DNA of 64,000 nt from positions 806,001 through 870,000 of the forward strand of contig NC_021985.1 in NCBI RefSeq assembly GCF_000444875.1, given 5' to 3'. Shown one piece after another: positions 40,605-48,721 of this stretch; within the stretch, counting starts at the first letter, position 1; the number at the start of each line of letters is the position of its first letter. Both the position numbers and the translations under genes were made by a program. Below the pieces are notes generated by a model, which worked only from the letters and a program-made list of their open reading frames with translations, was not told where the DNA came from and did no database searches. The stretch comes from Streptomyces collinus Tu 365 (lineage in GTDB: Bacteria; Actinomycetota; Actinomycetes; Streptomycetales; Streptomycetaceae).

Positions 40605-41040
40605 GGCCGTCCCCGCCCTCGCAGATCTTGGCGAGCCGGGCGAGCATGGCCCGGTGCCGGAGCTGGATCAGCATCTCGAAGCCGACGTTGTGCAGGGCGC
40701 CGCCGGCTCCCTGCAGCGGGTGCTCGTCGACGACGACCAGGCAGTCCTCGCCCCAGGGGCGCAGTTCGATGGCGATGCGGGCGGTGCCGAGCGGTCCCGC
40801 GTGCGCCTCCAGCTCCAGGACGGAGCCTTCCTCGCAGTGCCGAACGACCGTCTCGTTGCCGATCCTGAGGGGCCCCAGCTTGACCTGGTAGCCGATGGAC
40901 GCCGCTTCCTGGGGCCACTGGCCCTTGCGCGGTTCGGACGATTCCGTTCCCACCACCCAGTCGGCGTAGCGCCTGCCGTCGGCGAGCACCTCCCAGACGG
41001 TCGCCGGACTGGCCTTGATCAGACGATGCCGCACCGCCAC
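40597..41040 (-). CDS. SRPBCC-family protein
   Basis: 147 residues from GTG 41040 (VAVRHRLIKASPATVWEVLA), chosen because AGGAGGCACGC lies directly upstream; the longer frame has no site. The fold is shown by SPATVWEVLADGRRYADWVVG, the mid strands TARIAIELRPWGEDC and the C-terminal helix LIQLRHRAMLARLAKICEG. It is the first gene of a minus-strand operon and overlaps the CrtI-like gene by 8 bp. It may carry the ligand of the operon's oxidoreductases, which is inference. Confidence 0.82.
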   Translation of the reverse strand: MAVRHRLIKASPATVWEVLADGRRYADWVVGTESSEPRKGQWPQEAASIGYQVKLGPLRIGNETVVRHCEEGSVLELEAHAGPLGTARIAIELRPWGEDCLVVVDEHPLQGAGGALHNVGFEMLIQLRHRAMLARLAKICEGGDGHA

Positions 41041-41201
41041 GCGTGCCTCCTGGGGCTGGGTCCGCTTCACAGCCACCGCCGAGTGCCCCGGGGCGGGCCC
41101 GTCCAACCGCGCTCCCCCCCGTTCCCGATCACCGGGGAAGCCGAGCGGGAGGATCCGGGCTCTCGGGTGCGCCACGGGCGGATCCGGCCGACCCTGGAGA
41201 C

Positions 41202-41426
41202 ATGACCGGCAAGCGTCCCGTGATCGTCCAGCTGCCGTCCCCGACCGGCGGCCGGCGGGTGCGGGTGGACGGCGAGATCCTCGGCCTGGCCCACAACGTG
41301 CGTGACCTGGTCGAGTTCCTGCGGCGCGCCGGGCTGGAGATCGAGCCGGAGGAGGTCGGCTCGTCCCCGCTCATCGACTGGCGCGGGATGGGACCCGACC
41401 GGTGGGAGGCGGAGACGCGGACCTGA
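41202..41426 (+). CDS. small conserved protein, paralogue of the 68-aa protein at 13832-14038
   Basis: 74 residues from ATG 41202 (GGAG just upstream). It reads VIVQLPSPTGGRRVRVDGEI, AHNVRDLVEFLRRAGLEIEP and IDWRGMGPDRWEAE. The other copy in this window shares GGRRVRV, the central helix and the W-R-G...W ending. Both copies are divergent from the first gene of a possible stress-type unit (here the six-gene operon, 161 bp away). The function is unknown. Confidence 0.72.
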   Translation: MTGKRPVIVQLPSPTGGRRVRVDGEILGLAHNVRDLVEFLRRAGLEIEPEEVGSSPLIDWRGMGPDRWEAETRT

Positions 41427-41447
41427 CCGCCCCGGCGCCGGGAGGTC

Positions 41448-42377
41448 TCAGTCGCCGTCGGGTCCGGCCGGTCCGCCGGGGCCGGGCGCGGCCGGCGGGC
41501 AGAGCACCGGCAGGTCGGCGGGCCGGACCCGGACGGTCACCGGCAGTGTGGCCTCCACCTCGCCGTCGGCGCCGTAGGGGACGGGGCGGCACGCCTCGAT
41601 GCGCAGTTCCTTGCCGCGCAGGACCCGCACCTCGGGGCGGCGGACGTGGGCGCCCGTCTTCAGCTCGTTCATCAGGGTGAAGAAGAGCCGGCGCGGTGCC
41701 TCGCGGATCATGACGACGTCGAGGAGCCCGTCGTCGACGCGGGCGCCGGGCGCGATGAGCCGGCCGGAGCCGTAGTACGGGGAGTTGGCGGCGACGACGG
41801 TGTAGCCGCGGTGGGTGTGCTCCTCGCCGTCGACGGTGACGCGGTAGTCGGCCGGCCGCCAGGTGGTGACGGCGCGCAGGCCGCCCGCGTAGTAGGAGGC
41901 GGCGCCGCGCAGCAGCCGGGCGTCGTTGGCGTGCCGGTTGGCGAGCGCGTCCACGCCGGCGTACACGCTGCCCAGGACGACGGTGCGGGGGTGGACGGCC
42001 GATTCGACCTCGATGGTGTCGACGTGCCGGGGTTCGGCGTGCAGCAGGATGCCGGCGAGCCCGGCCGGGTCGCGGGGCAGGTCCAGGGCCCGGGCGAAGT
42101 CGTTGCCGCGTCCGGCGGGCACCAGGCCGAGGACGGTGCCGGTGCCGCTGAGCGCCCCGCCGACGCCGCCGGCCATGCCGTCGCCGCCGACCGCCAGCAC
42201 CACCCGGCCGCGTTCCCCGGCCTGCCGGGCGATCTCCTGGGCGTGCGCGAGGCTGTCGCTGTACTCCGTCTCCAGACCCGCGCCGGCCTCGCGGAGCAGG
42301 CGGGCCACGTGGAGCAGCGTGGCCGCCCCGGTCGAGTCGCCCGCGGTCGGGTTGACGACGGCGGTGAACTGTCGCAT
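41448..42377 (-). CDS. diacylglycerol-kinase-family lipid kinase
   Basis: 309 residues from ATG 42377 with GGAGGCACACCC upstream. VVNPTAGDSTGAATLL at the start, VLAVGGDGMAGGVGGALSGT (the GGDG nucleotide loop) and LGLVPAGRGNDFARAL are the DAGK catalytic signature; the C-terminal beta domain follows (VTTWRPADYRVTVDGEEH). Relatives phosphorylate diacylglycerol or other lipid alcohols. It lies 51 bp after an alkyl-DHAP-synthase-like gene on the same strand, so a glycerolipid substrate is likely. Confidence 0.9.
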   Translation of the reverse strand: MRQFTAVVNPTAGDSTGAATLLHVARLLREAGAGLETEYSDSLAHAQEIARQAGERGRVVLAVGGDGMAGGVGGALSGTGTVLGLVPAGRGNDFARALDLPRDPAGLAGILLHAEPRHVDTIEVESAVHPRTVVLGSVYAGVDALANRHANDARLLRGAASYYAGGLRAVTTWRPADYRVTVDGEEHTHRGYTVVAANSPYYGSGRLIAPGARVDDGLLDVVMIREAPRRLFFTLMNELKTGAHVRRPEVRVLRGKELRIEACRPVPYGADGEVEATLPVTVRVRPADLPVLCPPAAPGPGGPAGPDGD

Positions 42378-42428
42378 GGGTGTGCCTCCGGGCGGTGACG
42401 GTAGGGGCGGTACGGCGGGGCGGGCGGG

Positions 42429-44018
42429 TCAGTCGGTGGGCAGCAGGACGCCGGGGTTGAGGAGTCCGTCGGGGTCCAGGCGGCGTTTGACGGCCAGCAG
42501 CGCCTCGATGCCCAGCGGTCCGGCCTCCCTGACGTACCAGTCGCGGTGGTCGGTGCCCACCCCGTGGTGGTGGGTGATGGTGCCGCCCGCGGCGAGCACG
42601 GCGTCGTTGGCGGCGTGCTTGGCCGGTGCCCAGTGGGCCACGGGGTCCGCGCCCTGGGCGCTGACGACGGTGAAGTAGAGCGAGGCGCCGTTCTCGTACA
42701 CGTGGGAGATGTGGCACATCACCAGCGGCGGGGTGCCGGCGCCGGTGAGGGTGTCGGTCAGGGCGGTGCGGACCGCGTCGTACAGCTCGGGAACGCGGGA
42801 CCAGAAGGCGGCGGTCTCCAGCGTCTCGGCGAACGCCCCGACGTCGAGCAGGGCGTCGCGCAGGTAGGGCGCGGAGTAGCGGCCGTGGGCCCAGCGTTCG
42901 CCCGGTCCGGTGCCGGCCAGGGTGCCGCCGCACTCGGTGAGGACGGCCGCGGCCTGCTCCCGGCGCAGTGCGGTCTCCTCGGCGGTGCCCTCGTAGCCGG
43001 TGATCGCCATGCAGCCGGCCCCGTTCTCCGGGCCGGCGCCGATGGCGTCCGGCTGGGCGAGGCCGATGAGCGTCTCGGTCTCGTCGGACAGGCGGAGCAC
43101 GGTCGGCCGGGGCCCGTCCTGGGCGAGTCTGCGCAGGGCTTCGGTGCCTTCCGCGAAGGAGGCGAACCGCCAGCCCTCGTAGACGCGGGTCGCGGGCAGC
43201 GGACGGACGCGCACGAGGACGGAGGTGATGACGCCGAAGGCGCCCTCGGAGCCGAGGATCAGCTGGCGCAGGTCGGGTCCGGCGGCGGAGCGGGGGGCGC
43301 GGCCGGTCTCGACGGTGCCCTCGGGTGTGGCGAGGGTGAGGCCGAGCACCATGTCGTCGAAGCGGCCGTAGCCGGCGGATGCCTGGCCGCTGGAGCGGGC
43401 CGCGGCGAAGCCGCCGATGGTGGCCCACTCGAAGGACTGCGGGAAGTGGCCGAGGGTGAAGCCGTGTTCGGCGAGCAGGGCCTCGGCCTCGGGGGCGCGC
43501 AGGCCGGGCTGGAGCACGGCGGTGCGGGAGATCGGGTCCACCGCCTGGAGGCGGTTCATGCGGCGCAGGTCCAGGGCGACGAACGCGCTCCGCTCGGGGG
43601 CGAGTCCGCCGACGACGGAGGTGCCGCCGCCGAACGGGACGGCGGCCAGGCCGTGTGCGGCGCAGGCGCGCAGGACGGCGAGGACCTCGTCGTGGGTGGC
43701 GGGCAGGACGACCGCCTGCGGGACGTCGGCGACGTCGCCGGCGCGCAGCCGCAGCAGGTCGGGGGTGGACTTGCCGCGGGTGTGCCGGATGCGGCTCTCG
43801 GTGTCCGTGCGGACGTGCTCCGCGCCGCCTGCGGCCCGGGCGAGCGCCTCCAGCGCCCCGGGTCCGGCCGTTGGCGCGGGCAGGTCGATGTCCTCCAGGG
43901 CGAGGGCCGGGGCGGTGCACGGTGTGACGCCGAGCAGGTCGCGCAGCAGTCCGGTGACCGACTCGGGCAGCGGTGCCGCCTTGGCGGGGTCGCCCCAGCC
44001 GTTCCACAGCATGTCCAT
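42429..44018 (-). CDS. FAD-linked oxidase resembling alkyldihydroxyacetonephosphate synthase (AGPS)
   Basis: 529 residues from ATG 44018. The FAD domain has VVLPATHDEVLAVLRACAAH, VPFGGGTSVVGGL and the PCMH-type strands; AGPS-like features are RHTRGKSTPDLLRLRAGDV near residue 80, SFEWATIGGFAAARSSGQAS, and the C-terminal TITHHHGVGTDHRDWY with the HHH triad that is catalytic in AGPS. AGPS exchanges the acyl chain of acyl-DHAP for a fatty alcohol, the first step of ether lipid synthesis. D-lactate or glycolate oxidases share the fold but lack HHHGVG. Neighbours (lipid kinase, GlpD) fit a glycerolipid role. Confidence 0.85.
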   Translation of the reverse strand: MDMLWNGWGDPAKAAPLPESVTGLLRDLLGVTPCTAPALALEDIDLPAPTAGPGALEALARAAGGAEHVRTDTESRIRHTRGKSTPDLLRLRAGDVADVPQAVVLPATHDEVLAVLRACAAHGLAAVPFGGGTSVVGGLAPERSAFVALDLRRMNRLQAVDPISRTAVLQPGLRAPEAEALLAEHGFTLGHFPQSFEWATIGGFAAARSSGQASAGYGRFDDMVLGLTLATPEGTVETGRAPRSAAGPDLRQLILGSEGAFGVITSVLVRVRPLPATRVYEGWRFASFAEGTEALRRLAQDGPRPTVLRLSDETETLIGLAQPDAIGAGPENGAGCMAITGYEGTAEETALRREQAAAVLTECGGTLAGTGPGERWAHGRYSAPYLRDALLDVGAFAETLETAAFWSRVPELYDAVRTALTDTLTGAGTPPLVMCHISHVYENGASLYFTVVSAQGADPVAHWAPAKHAANDAVLAAGGTITHHHGVGTDHRDWYVREAGPLGIEALLAVKRRLDPDGLLNPGVLLPTD

Positions 44019-44086
44019 CGAAGGGTCGTCCTCACAGGTCGGTGTGCTCGGTTCGGGCGGCGGCGTCTCCGCCCGGCCCCCGGGGC

Positions 44087-44099
44087 GTTACACTGTGAC
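44087..44099 (+). promoter_or_regulatory. imperfect palindrome over the -10 box of a leaderless TetR gene
   Basis: GTTACACTGTGAC has five of six arm pairs matching. It includes TACACT (44089-44094), which as a -10 box puts transcription start at or next to the ATG at 44102. It is a candidate autorepression site in the 83-bp divergent gap. Confidence 0.5.
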
Positions 44100-44101
44100 A
44101 C

Positions 44102-44710
44102 ATGACGCCTATTCGTCACAACGGTGGAGACGGTTCCGGCAACGACCACGTGCTCGACGCGGTGCGCGACTGCGTGCTGGCCGTCGGGGTCCGCCGCACC
44201 ACCCTCGCCGACGTGGCCCGCCGCGCCGGTGTCTCCCGGATGACCCTGTACCGGCGCTGGCCCGACCTGCGCACCCTGGTGGGCGACCTGATGACCCGCG
44301 AGTGGATCGACGTGGCGAGCCGGGCGATCCCCGCCCCCTCGCCCGGCACGGACTCCCGCGCCCGGATCGTGGCGGGCCTGGTGGCGGGGGTGGCGGCGTT
44401 CCGCGAGCACCCCCTGTTCCGCAAGATCGTCGACGTCGACCCCGAACTGCTCCTGCCCTACGTGCTGGACCGGCGCGGGGCGAGCCAGGAGGCGCTGCTG
44501 GCGCTGCTGGCCGACGCGCTGCGCGAGGGCCACGCGGACGGCTCGGTGCGCGCCGCCCACACCGAACGGCAGGCGCGCGCGCTGCTGCTGATCGTGCAGT
44601 CCTTCACCCTGTCCCTGCGCACCATGACCGACGAGGACGACACCGAGCTGGACTCCCCGGCCTTCCTCGGCGAGCTGCGCACCCTTCTGGAGAGGACCCT
44701 GACGCCATGA
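44102..44710 (+). CDS. TetR-family transcriptional regulator
   Basis: 202 residues from ATG 44102; no ribosome site and a -10 box just upstream suggest a leaderless transcript. The HTH is clear: RDCVLAVGVRRTTLADVARR, AGVSRMTLYRRWPDL. The C-terminal domain is of the TetR_C group with RKIVDVDPELLLPY. It overlaps glpD by 4 bp (ATGA) and is divergent from the AGPS-like gene, so it probably controls both transcripts. Confidence 0.92.
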   Translation: MTPIRHNGGDGSGNDHVLDAVRDCVLAVGVRRTTLADVARRAGVSRMTLYRRWPDLRTLVGDLMTREWIDVASRAIPAPSPGTDSRARIVAGLVAGVAAFREHPLFRKIVDVDPELLLPYVLDRRGASQEALLALLADALREGHADGSVRAAHTERQARALLLIVQSFTLSLRTMTDEDDTELDSPAFLGELRTLLERTLTP

Positions 44711-46284
44711 GCCACACCGAGGCACCGACCGGCTCGTCCCTCGGCGCGGACCGCCGTACCCGGGAACTGGCGGAGGCCGCGGACGGCAGAGTGGCCGACG
44801 TGCTGGTCGTCGGGCTCGGCGCCACGGGGGCCGGAGCCGCCCTCGACGCGGCCGCCCGGGGCCTCGACGTGGTCGCGGTCGACGCCCACGACCTGGCCTT
44901 CGGCACCTCGCGCTGGAGTTCCAAGCTGATCCACGGCGGGCTGCGCTACCTGGCCTCCGCGCAGTTCGACGTCGCCCACGAGAGCGCCGTCGAACGCGGG
45001 GTGCTGATGACCCGTACGGCGCCGCACCTGGTGGCGGCGCAGCCGTTCGTGCTGCCGCTGACGCCGCTGGTGTCCCGGGCGCAGGCGTCGCTGGCCTGGG
45101 CCGGGTTCCGGGCCGGTGACATGCTGCGCCTGGCCGCCCGTACGCCCCGGCAGGTGCTGCCCGCCCCGCGCCGGCTGTCGGCGACGGAGGCCGGGCACCT
45201 GGCGCCCGCGGTGCGCGCGGGGGGCCTGCGCGGCGGGCTGCTGTCCTGGGACGGCCGGGTCACCGACGACGCCCGCCTGGTGACCGCCCTGGCCCGGACC
45301 GCCGCCGCGCACGGCGCGCGGGTGCTGACCCGGACCAGGGTGCTGTCGCTGTCCGGGACCGGGGCCCGGGTCCGTGACGAACTCACCGGCGAGGAGGGCG
45401 AGATCCGGGCCCGCGCGGTGATCAACGCCGCCGGCGTGTGGGCGGCCGACCTCGTGGACGGCATACGGATCCGCCCCTCGCGCGGCACCCATCTGGTGCT
45501 GCGCTCGGAGCGGCTGGGCACCCTGCCGGCCGGGCTGCACATCCCGGTCCCCGGCGAGACCAACCGCTTCGTCCTGGTCCTGCCGCAGGGGGACGGCCGG
45601 GTGTACGTCGGGCTCACCGACGAACCGGTCGACGGGCCGCTCCCCGACGTGCCGGAGGTCCCCGAGACCGACATCGGCTTCCTGCTGGACGTGCTGGGGT
45701 CCGTGCTGCACGCCCCGGTACGGCGGGACGAGGTCGTCGGCGCCTTCGCGGGGCTGCGGCCCCTGCTGGACAACGGCGGGCACGACGGCGGCGACGGGCG
45801 GGCCCGCACCTCCGACATCTCCCGCCGGCACGCGGTGCTGACCTCCTCCGACGGTGTCACCACCATCGTCGGAGGCAAGCTCACCACCTACCGGCGGATG
45901 GCACAGGACGCCGTGGACGCGGCCGCGGAGGCCCGCGGCCTGCCCGCGCCCCCCTCCCTCACCGCCGACCTGCCCCTGGTGGGCGCCGCCGCACCCGGCC
46001 GGCTGCGCGCCCTGCCCGCGCCGCGCCGCCTGGTCCGCCGCTACGGCACCGAGGCCCCGGCCGTCCTGGCCCTCGCCGAGCGCGAGCCGCAGCTGGCCGA
46101 GCGGGTCCTGCCGGGCCATCCGGTCACCCGGGCCGAGCTGGCCTGGGCCGTCCGCCACGAGGGCGCCCTCGACGCGGCGGACCTCCTGGACCGGCGCACC
46201 CGCATCGGCCTGGTCCCGGCCGACCGCGCCGAGGCACTGGCGGTCGCCGGCGAGATCCTTTCGGAGGCCCGCGCGCTGAGCTGA
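44707..46284 (+). CDS. glpD: FAD-dependent glycerol-3-phosphate dehydrogenase
   Basis: 525 residues from ATG 44707, overlapping the TetR stop. VLVVGLGATGAGAALDAAAR is the FAD site, FGTSRWSSKLIHGGLRYL the GlpD signature, and VGLTDEPVDGPLPDVPE plus TIVGGKLTTYRRMAQDA (GGKxTT) are conserved in the family. A C-terminal helical domain (from about 420) is present. It oxidises glycerol 3-phosphate to DHAP and feeds electrons to quinone. Streptomyces carry another glpD with glycerol genes; this copy is linked instead to lipid-type genes, so it may supply DHAP to them. Confidence 0.92.
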   Translation: MSHTEAPTGSSLGADRRTRELAEAADGRVADVLVVGLGATGAGAALDAAARGLDVVAVDAHDLAFGTSRWSSKLIHGGLRYLASAQFDVAHESAVERGVLMTRTAPHLVAAQPFVLPLTPLVSRAQASLAWAGFRAGDMLRLAARTPRQVLPAPRRLSATEAGHLAPAVRAGGLRGGLLSWDGRVTDDARLVTALARTAAAHGARVLTRTRVLSLSGTGARVRDELTGEEGEIRARAVINAAGVWAADLVDGIRIRPSRGTHLVLRSERLGTLPAGLHIPVPGETNRFVLVLPQGDGRVYVGLTDEPVDGPLPDVPEVPETDIGFLLDVLGSVLHAPVRRDEVVGAFAGLRPLLDNGGHDGGDGRARTSDISRRHAVLTSSDGVTTIVGGKLTTYRRMAQDAVDAAAEARGLPAPPSLTADLPLVGAAAPGRLRALPAPRRLVRRYGTEAPAVLALAEREPQLAERVLPGHPVTRAELAWAVRHEGALDAADLLDRRTRIGLVPADRAEALAVAGEILSEARALS

Positions 46285-46916
46285 CCTGAGCGGAGGCGGC
46301 GGGGGGCCCGGTCCGGCGGGAATCCTGACGGACGCCGGACGGACGGGGCCCGGGAGCGAACGGCCGCCGGTCCCGCTCCGGGCAGGCGGGGGCTCATCCG
46401 GCACGCCCGAAGCGCCACGGAGAGCTCCCGCCTGATCGTGGCCGGTGACTGCCGGCCACACGACCTACCCGAGCGCTCCACGCGTGGGCACGCTCGTCGC
46501 CGCGCCGAGCTGCGGCACGGGCGAGCGGGCCCGGCAGCCGCGTAGCCGGATCGAACGCGTCCCGGTCCCCGGCGGGAGCGGGGCGTGCGAGGTGATACGG
46601 GCCCGCACGGAGGTGGCCCGGCAGGGAAGTGGTGCCGGCCGGCCCCCGGCCCCGGCCCAGTCCGCGCTCGCCTCCGACCGGCGCGGACGGGCCGGGCCGC
46701 CGGGGCCGCTTGCACGCGGACGTGGAGGCCGGGCCGGCCGACGACCGCCCCGCTCCGTTCCGGATGGGCGTCCCCGCCCGGCGGTCCCCTCCGCGGCCGC
46801 GGACGGACAGACCGGACGGACAGACCCGCCGACGGGCCGGCCTGCCCGCGCCTGGCAGGCCACGCCGGACGCGGGCCCGACCCGCACCGGCCGACGACCG
46901 CCCGCTCGGAGCCGGC
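46285..46916. other. 632-bp region without a convincing gene
   Basis: Open frames here give only Arg/Pro/Gly/Ala-rich products without domains or proper ribosome sites. The left end contains the glpD terminator (46304-46351). The rest is GC-rich with no repeat or promoter that I could support. Confidence 0.5.
46304..46351 (+). terminator. nested hairpin after glpD
   Basis: GTCCGGC (46311-46317) pairs with GCCGGAC (46334-46340), and outside it GGGCCC (46304-46309) pairs with GGGCCC (46346-46351). It begins 20 bp after the stop codon. Confidence 0.55.
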
Positions 46917-48287
46917 TCAGGTGAGCGAGCCCGTCACCGCCAGGTCCCCGGTGCGGGGACGGGGGACCGTGCCGCTCGCCGGGGGCTCCTCGTGGCGCTC
47001 CACCCAGGCCGTCAGGGCGGTGAAGGCGGAGCGGTAGCAGGGCAGCATGGGGCGCAGCCGGTCGAGATGGGCGTCGTACAGGCTGTCGACGTGGTTGCCG
47101 CCCTCGATCCGGTAGTAGCGGTGCAGCCGGGAACGGCCCCGGTCGGCGATCATGCGGGCGTACACGTCGGACTGGACGGTGATGGGCAGCAGCGCGTCCA
47201 GGGTGCCGTGCAGGGTGATCATCGGTTTGCCGATGCGGCCGGTGAGCGCGATCCGGGCGACCGCGTCGTGCACCCGGCGGGGCCGCGCCGCGTAGTCGTA
47301 ACCGGCGTCGGACGGGCACGGCGCGAAGATCTGCTCGGCGGTCGTTCCGGCCGAGGCGCCGGGGCAGGCGGGGTCGTAGCCGGGGTCGAGCTCCGCACGG
47401 TAGATCTTCTGGGTCAGGCCCCAGTACACCTTCTCGTGGTAGGGCCACAGGAACTCCGAGCCCCGGGCGAAACCGGCCGTGTACATGTCCTCGTCACCGG
47501 CGCGGCCGAGCCGGCGGGCGACGGCGGTGGGCAGGAAGGTGAGCAGGTTCGGGCCGTCGGCCCGCCACAGCGGGCCCTCCCAGTCGACGCCGCCGTCGTA
47601 CAGCTCGGGGTGGTTCTCCAGCTGCCAGCGGGTGAGGTAGCCGCTGTTGGAGATCCCCGTCATGTAGGTGCGGCGCGGGGCGTGGCCGTAGTACTGGGCC
47701 AGCACCGCCTTGGCCGCCCGGGTGAGCTGGGTGGTGCGCCGGTTCCACTCGACGATCGCGTCGCCCGGACGCTCGCCGTCGGTGTAGAAGTCCGGGCCGC
47801 AGTTGCCCTTGTCGGTGGCGGCGAACGCGTAGCCCTGGGCCAGCACCCAGTCGGAGACGATGACGTCCATCGAGTACTGCTTGCGGACCCCCGGCGCCCC
47901 GGTGACGACCAGCTTGCCGTTCCAGTCGTCGGGCAGCCGGAGGACGAACTGGGCGTCGTGGTTCCAGCCGTGGTTCGTGTTGAGGCGCGAGGTGCCGGGG
48001 AAGTAGCCGTCGATCTGCAGACCGGGCACACCGGAGGGGTTGCGGGTGCCCTGGGCCGTGAGTCCGGCCCAGTCGGCGGGGTCGGTGTACGGCGTGCCGG
48101 TGAGGGCGCCGGTGGTCAGGTCGTCGTGGCGGGAGAGCTGCTGCCGTTCTGCACCGGGGACCGTGAGCCGGCGCCGGGCCGCGGAGCCGCCGTCGGCCCG
48201 GGCCGCGGCGGCGGGGGTGACCGCGGACGCCGCCAGCAGCGCGGCGGACAGGAGCGTGGTTCGTCGACTGGGGAGCATGACGCACAT
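46917..48287 (-). CDS. secreted tannase/feruloyl-esterase-like alpha/beta hydrolase
   Basis: 456 residues from ATG 48287, chosen because GGGGAGG lies seven bases upstream (ATG 48278 is next). The signal peptide (SRRTTLLSAALLAASAVTPA) ends near ARA. The tannase-type fold is shown by WNGKLVVTGAPGVRKQYSMD, DKGNCGPDFYTDGERPGD, the nucleophile elbow TGISNSGYLTRW (G-x-S-x-G form GISNSG), and the C-terminal IEGGNHVDSLYDAH with the catalytic His. Cys pairs suggest disulphides. It should cleave phenolic or 3-hydroxybutyrate-type esters outside the cell; the substrate is not fixed. Confidence 0.8.
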   Translation of the reverse strand: MCVMLPSRRTTLLSAALLAASAVTPAAAARADGGSAARRRLTVPGAERQQLSRHDDLTTGALTGTPYTDPADWAGLTAQGTRNPSGVPGLQIDGYFPGTSRLNTNHGWNHDAQFVLRLPDDWNGKLVVTGAPGVRKQYSMDVIVSDWVLAQGYAFAATDKGNCGPDFYTDGERPGDAIVEWNRRTTQLTRAAKAVLAQYYGHAPRRTYMTGISNSGYLTRWQLENHPELYDGGVDWEGPLWRADGPNLLTFLPTAVARRLGRAGDEDMYTAGFARGSEFLWPYHEKVYWGLTQKIYRAELDPGYDPACPGASAGTTAEQIFAPCPSDAGYDYAARPRRVHDAVARIALTGRIGKPMITLHGTLDALLPITVQSDVYARMIADRGRSRLHRYYRIEGGNHVDSLYDAHLDRLRPMLPCYRSAFTALTAWVERHEEPPASGTVPRPRTGDLAVTGSLT

Positions 48288-48721
48288 CGTTGGCCTCCCC
48301 GGCCGCCGCGACCATGGGCCCGACACCCACTCCAGCGGCGCCTTCAGTAGAGACGGCCCACATGCTTTTCCGGGTCGAGCGCCCCGGTGACGGCGAGCGG
48401 TCCCCGGCGTGCGGGGCGCCGACGGCTGCGGCACCCTACGGAGAGGGACAGCGAAGGGACATACCGTGGCCGAGGGTGGAAGGCCGCTCCGGCCGTCCGG
48501 ACCGGGCCGGGAGGACGACGGCGCACCGGCGCACGAACCCCGGGCACGCCGGGACCGCGGGCGCTTTGCGCCCCGACTCGAACGGGTGATCGTACGGCGG
48601 ACTCCCCCGCTCGGGAACGGCTCTCCCCCCGGGTTCACCGGAGTGGAGCACGGAACCTGCTGACCCGGCCGCTCGTCCCGGGCACGTACCCGGGAGACGG
48701 GATCCTGAGGAGTGATGCGAC
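48288..48721. other. divergent gap between esterase and P450 genes
   Basis: No gene with support is seen in these 434 bp. The right end contains the ECF-type promoter at 48652-48677 and the P450 ribosome site (GAGGAGTG). The esterase promoter could not be picked out. Confidence 0.45.
48652..48677 (+). promoter_or_regulatory. candidate ECF-sigma-type promoter upstream of the P450 gene
   Basis: GGAAC (48652-48656), 17 bp, CGTC (48674-48677) fits the general ECF -35/-10 pattern. Transcription would start about 38 bases before the ATG at 48722. In GC-rich DNA such matches can be chance. Confidence 0.4.

Noticed and set aside
46445..46924. 159-residue plus-strand frame in the gap after glpD
   Set aside because: No recognisable domain, no ribosome site, and amino-acid content like random GC-rich DNA.
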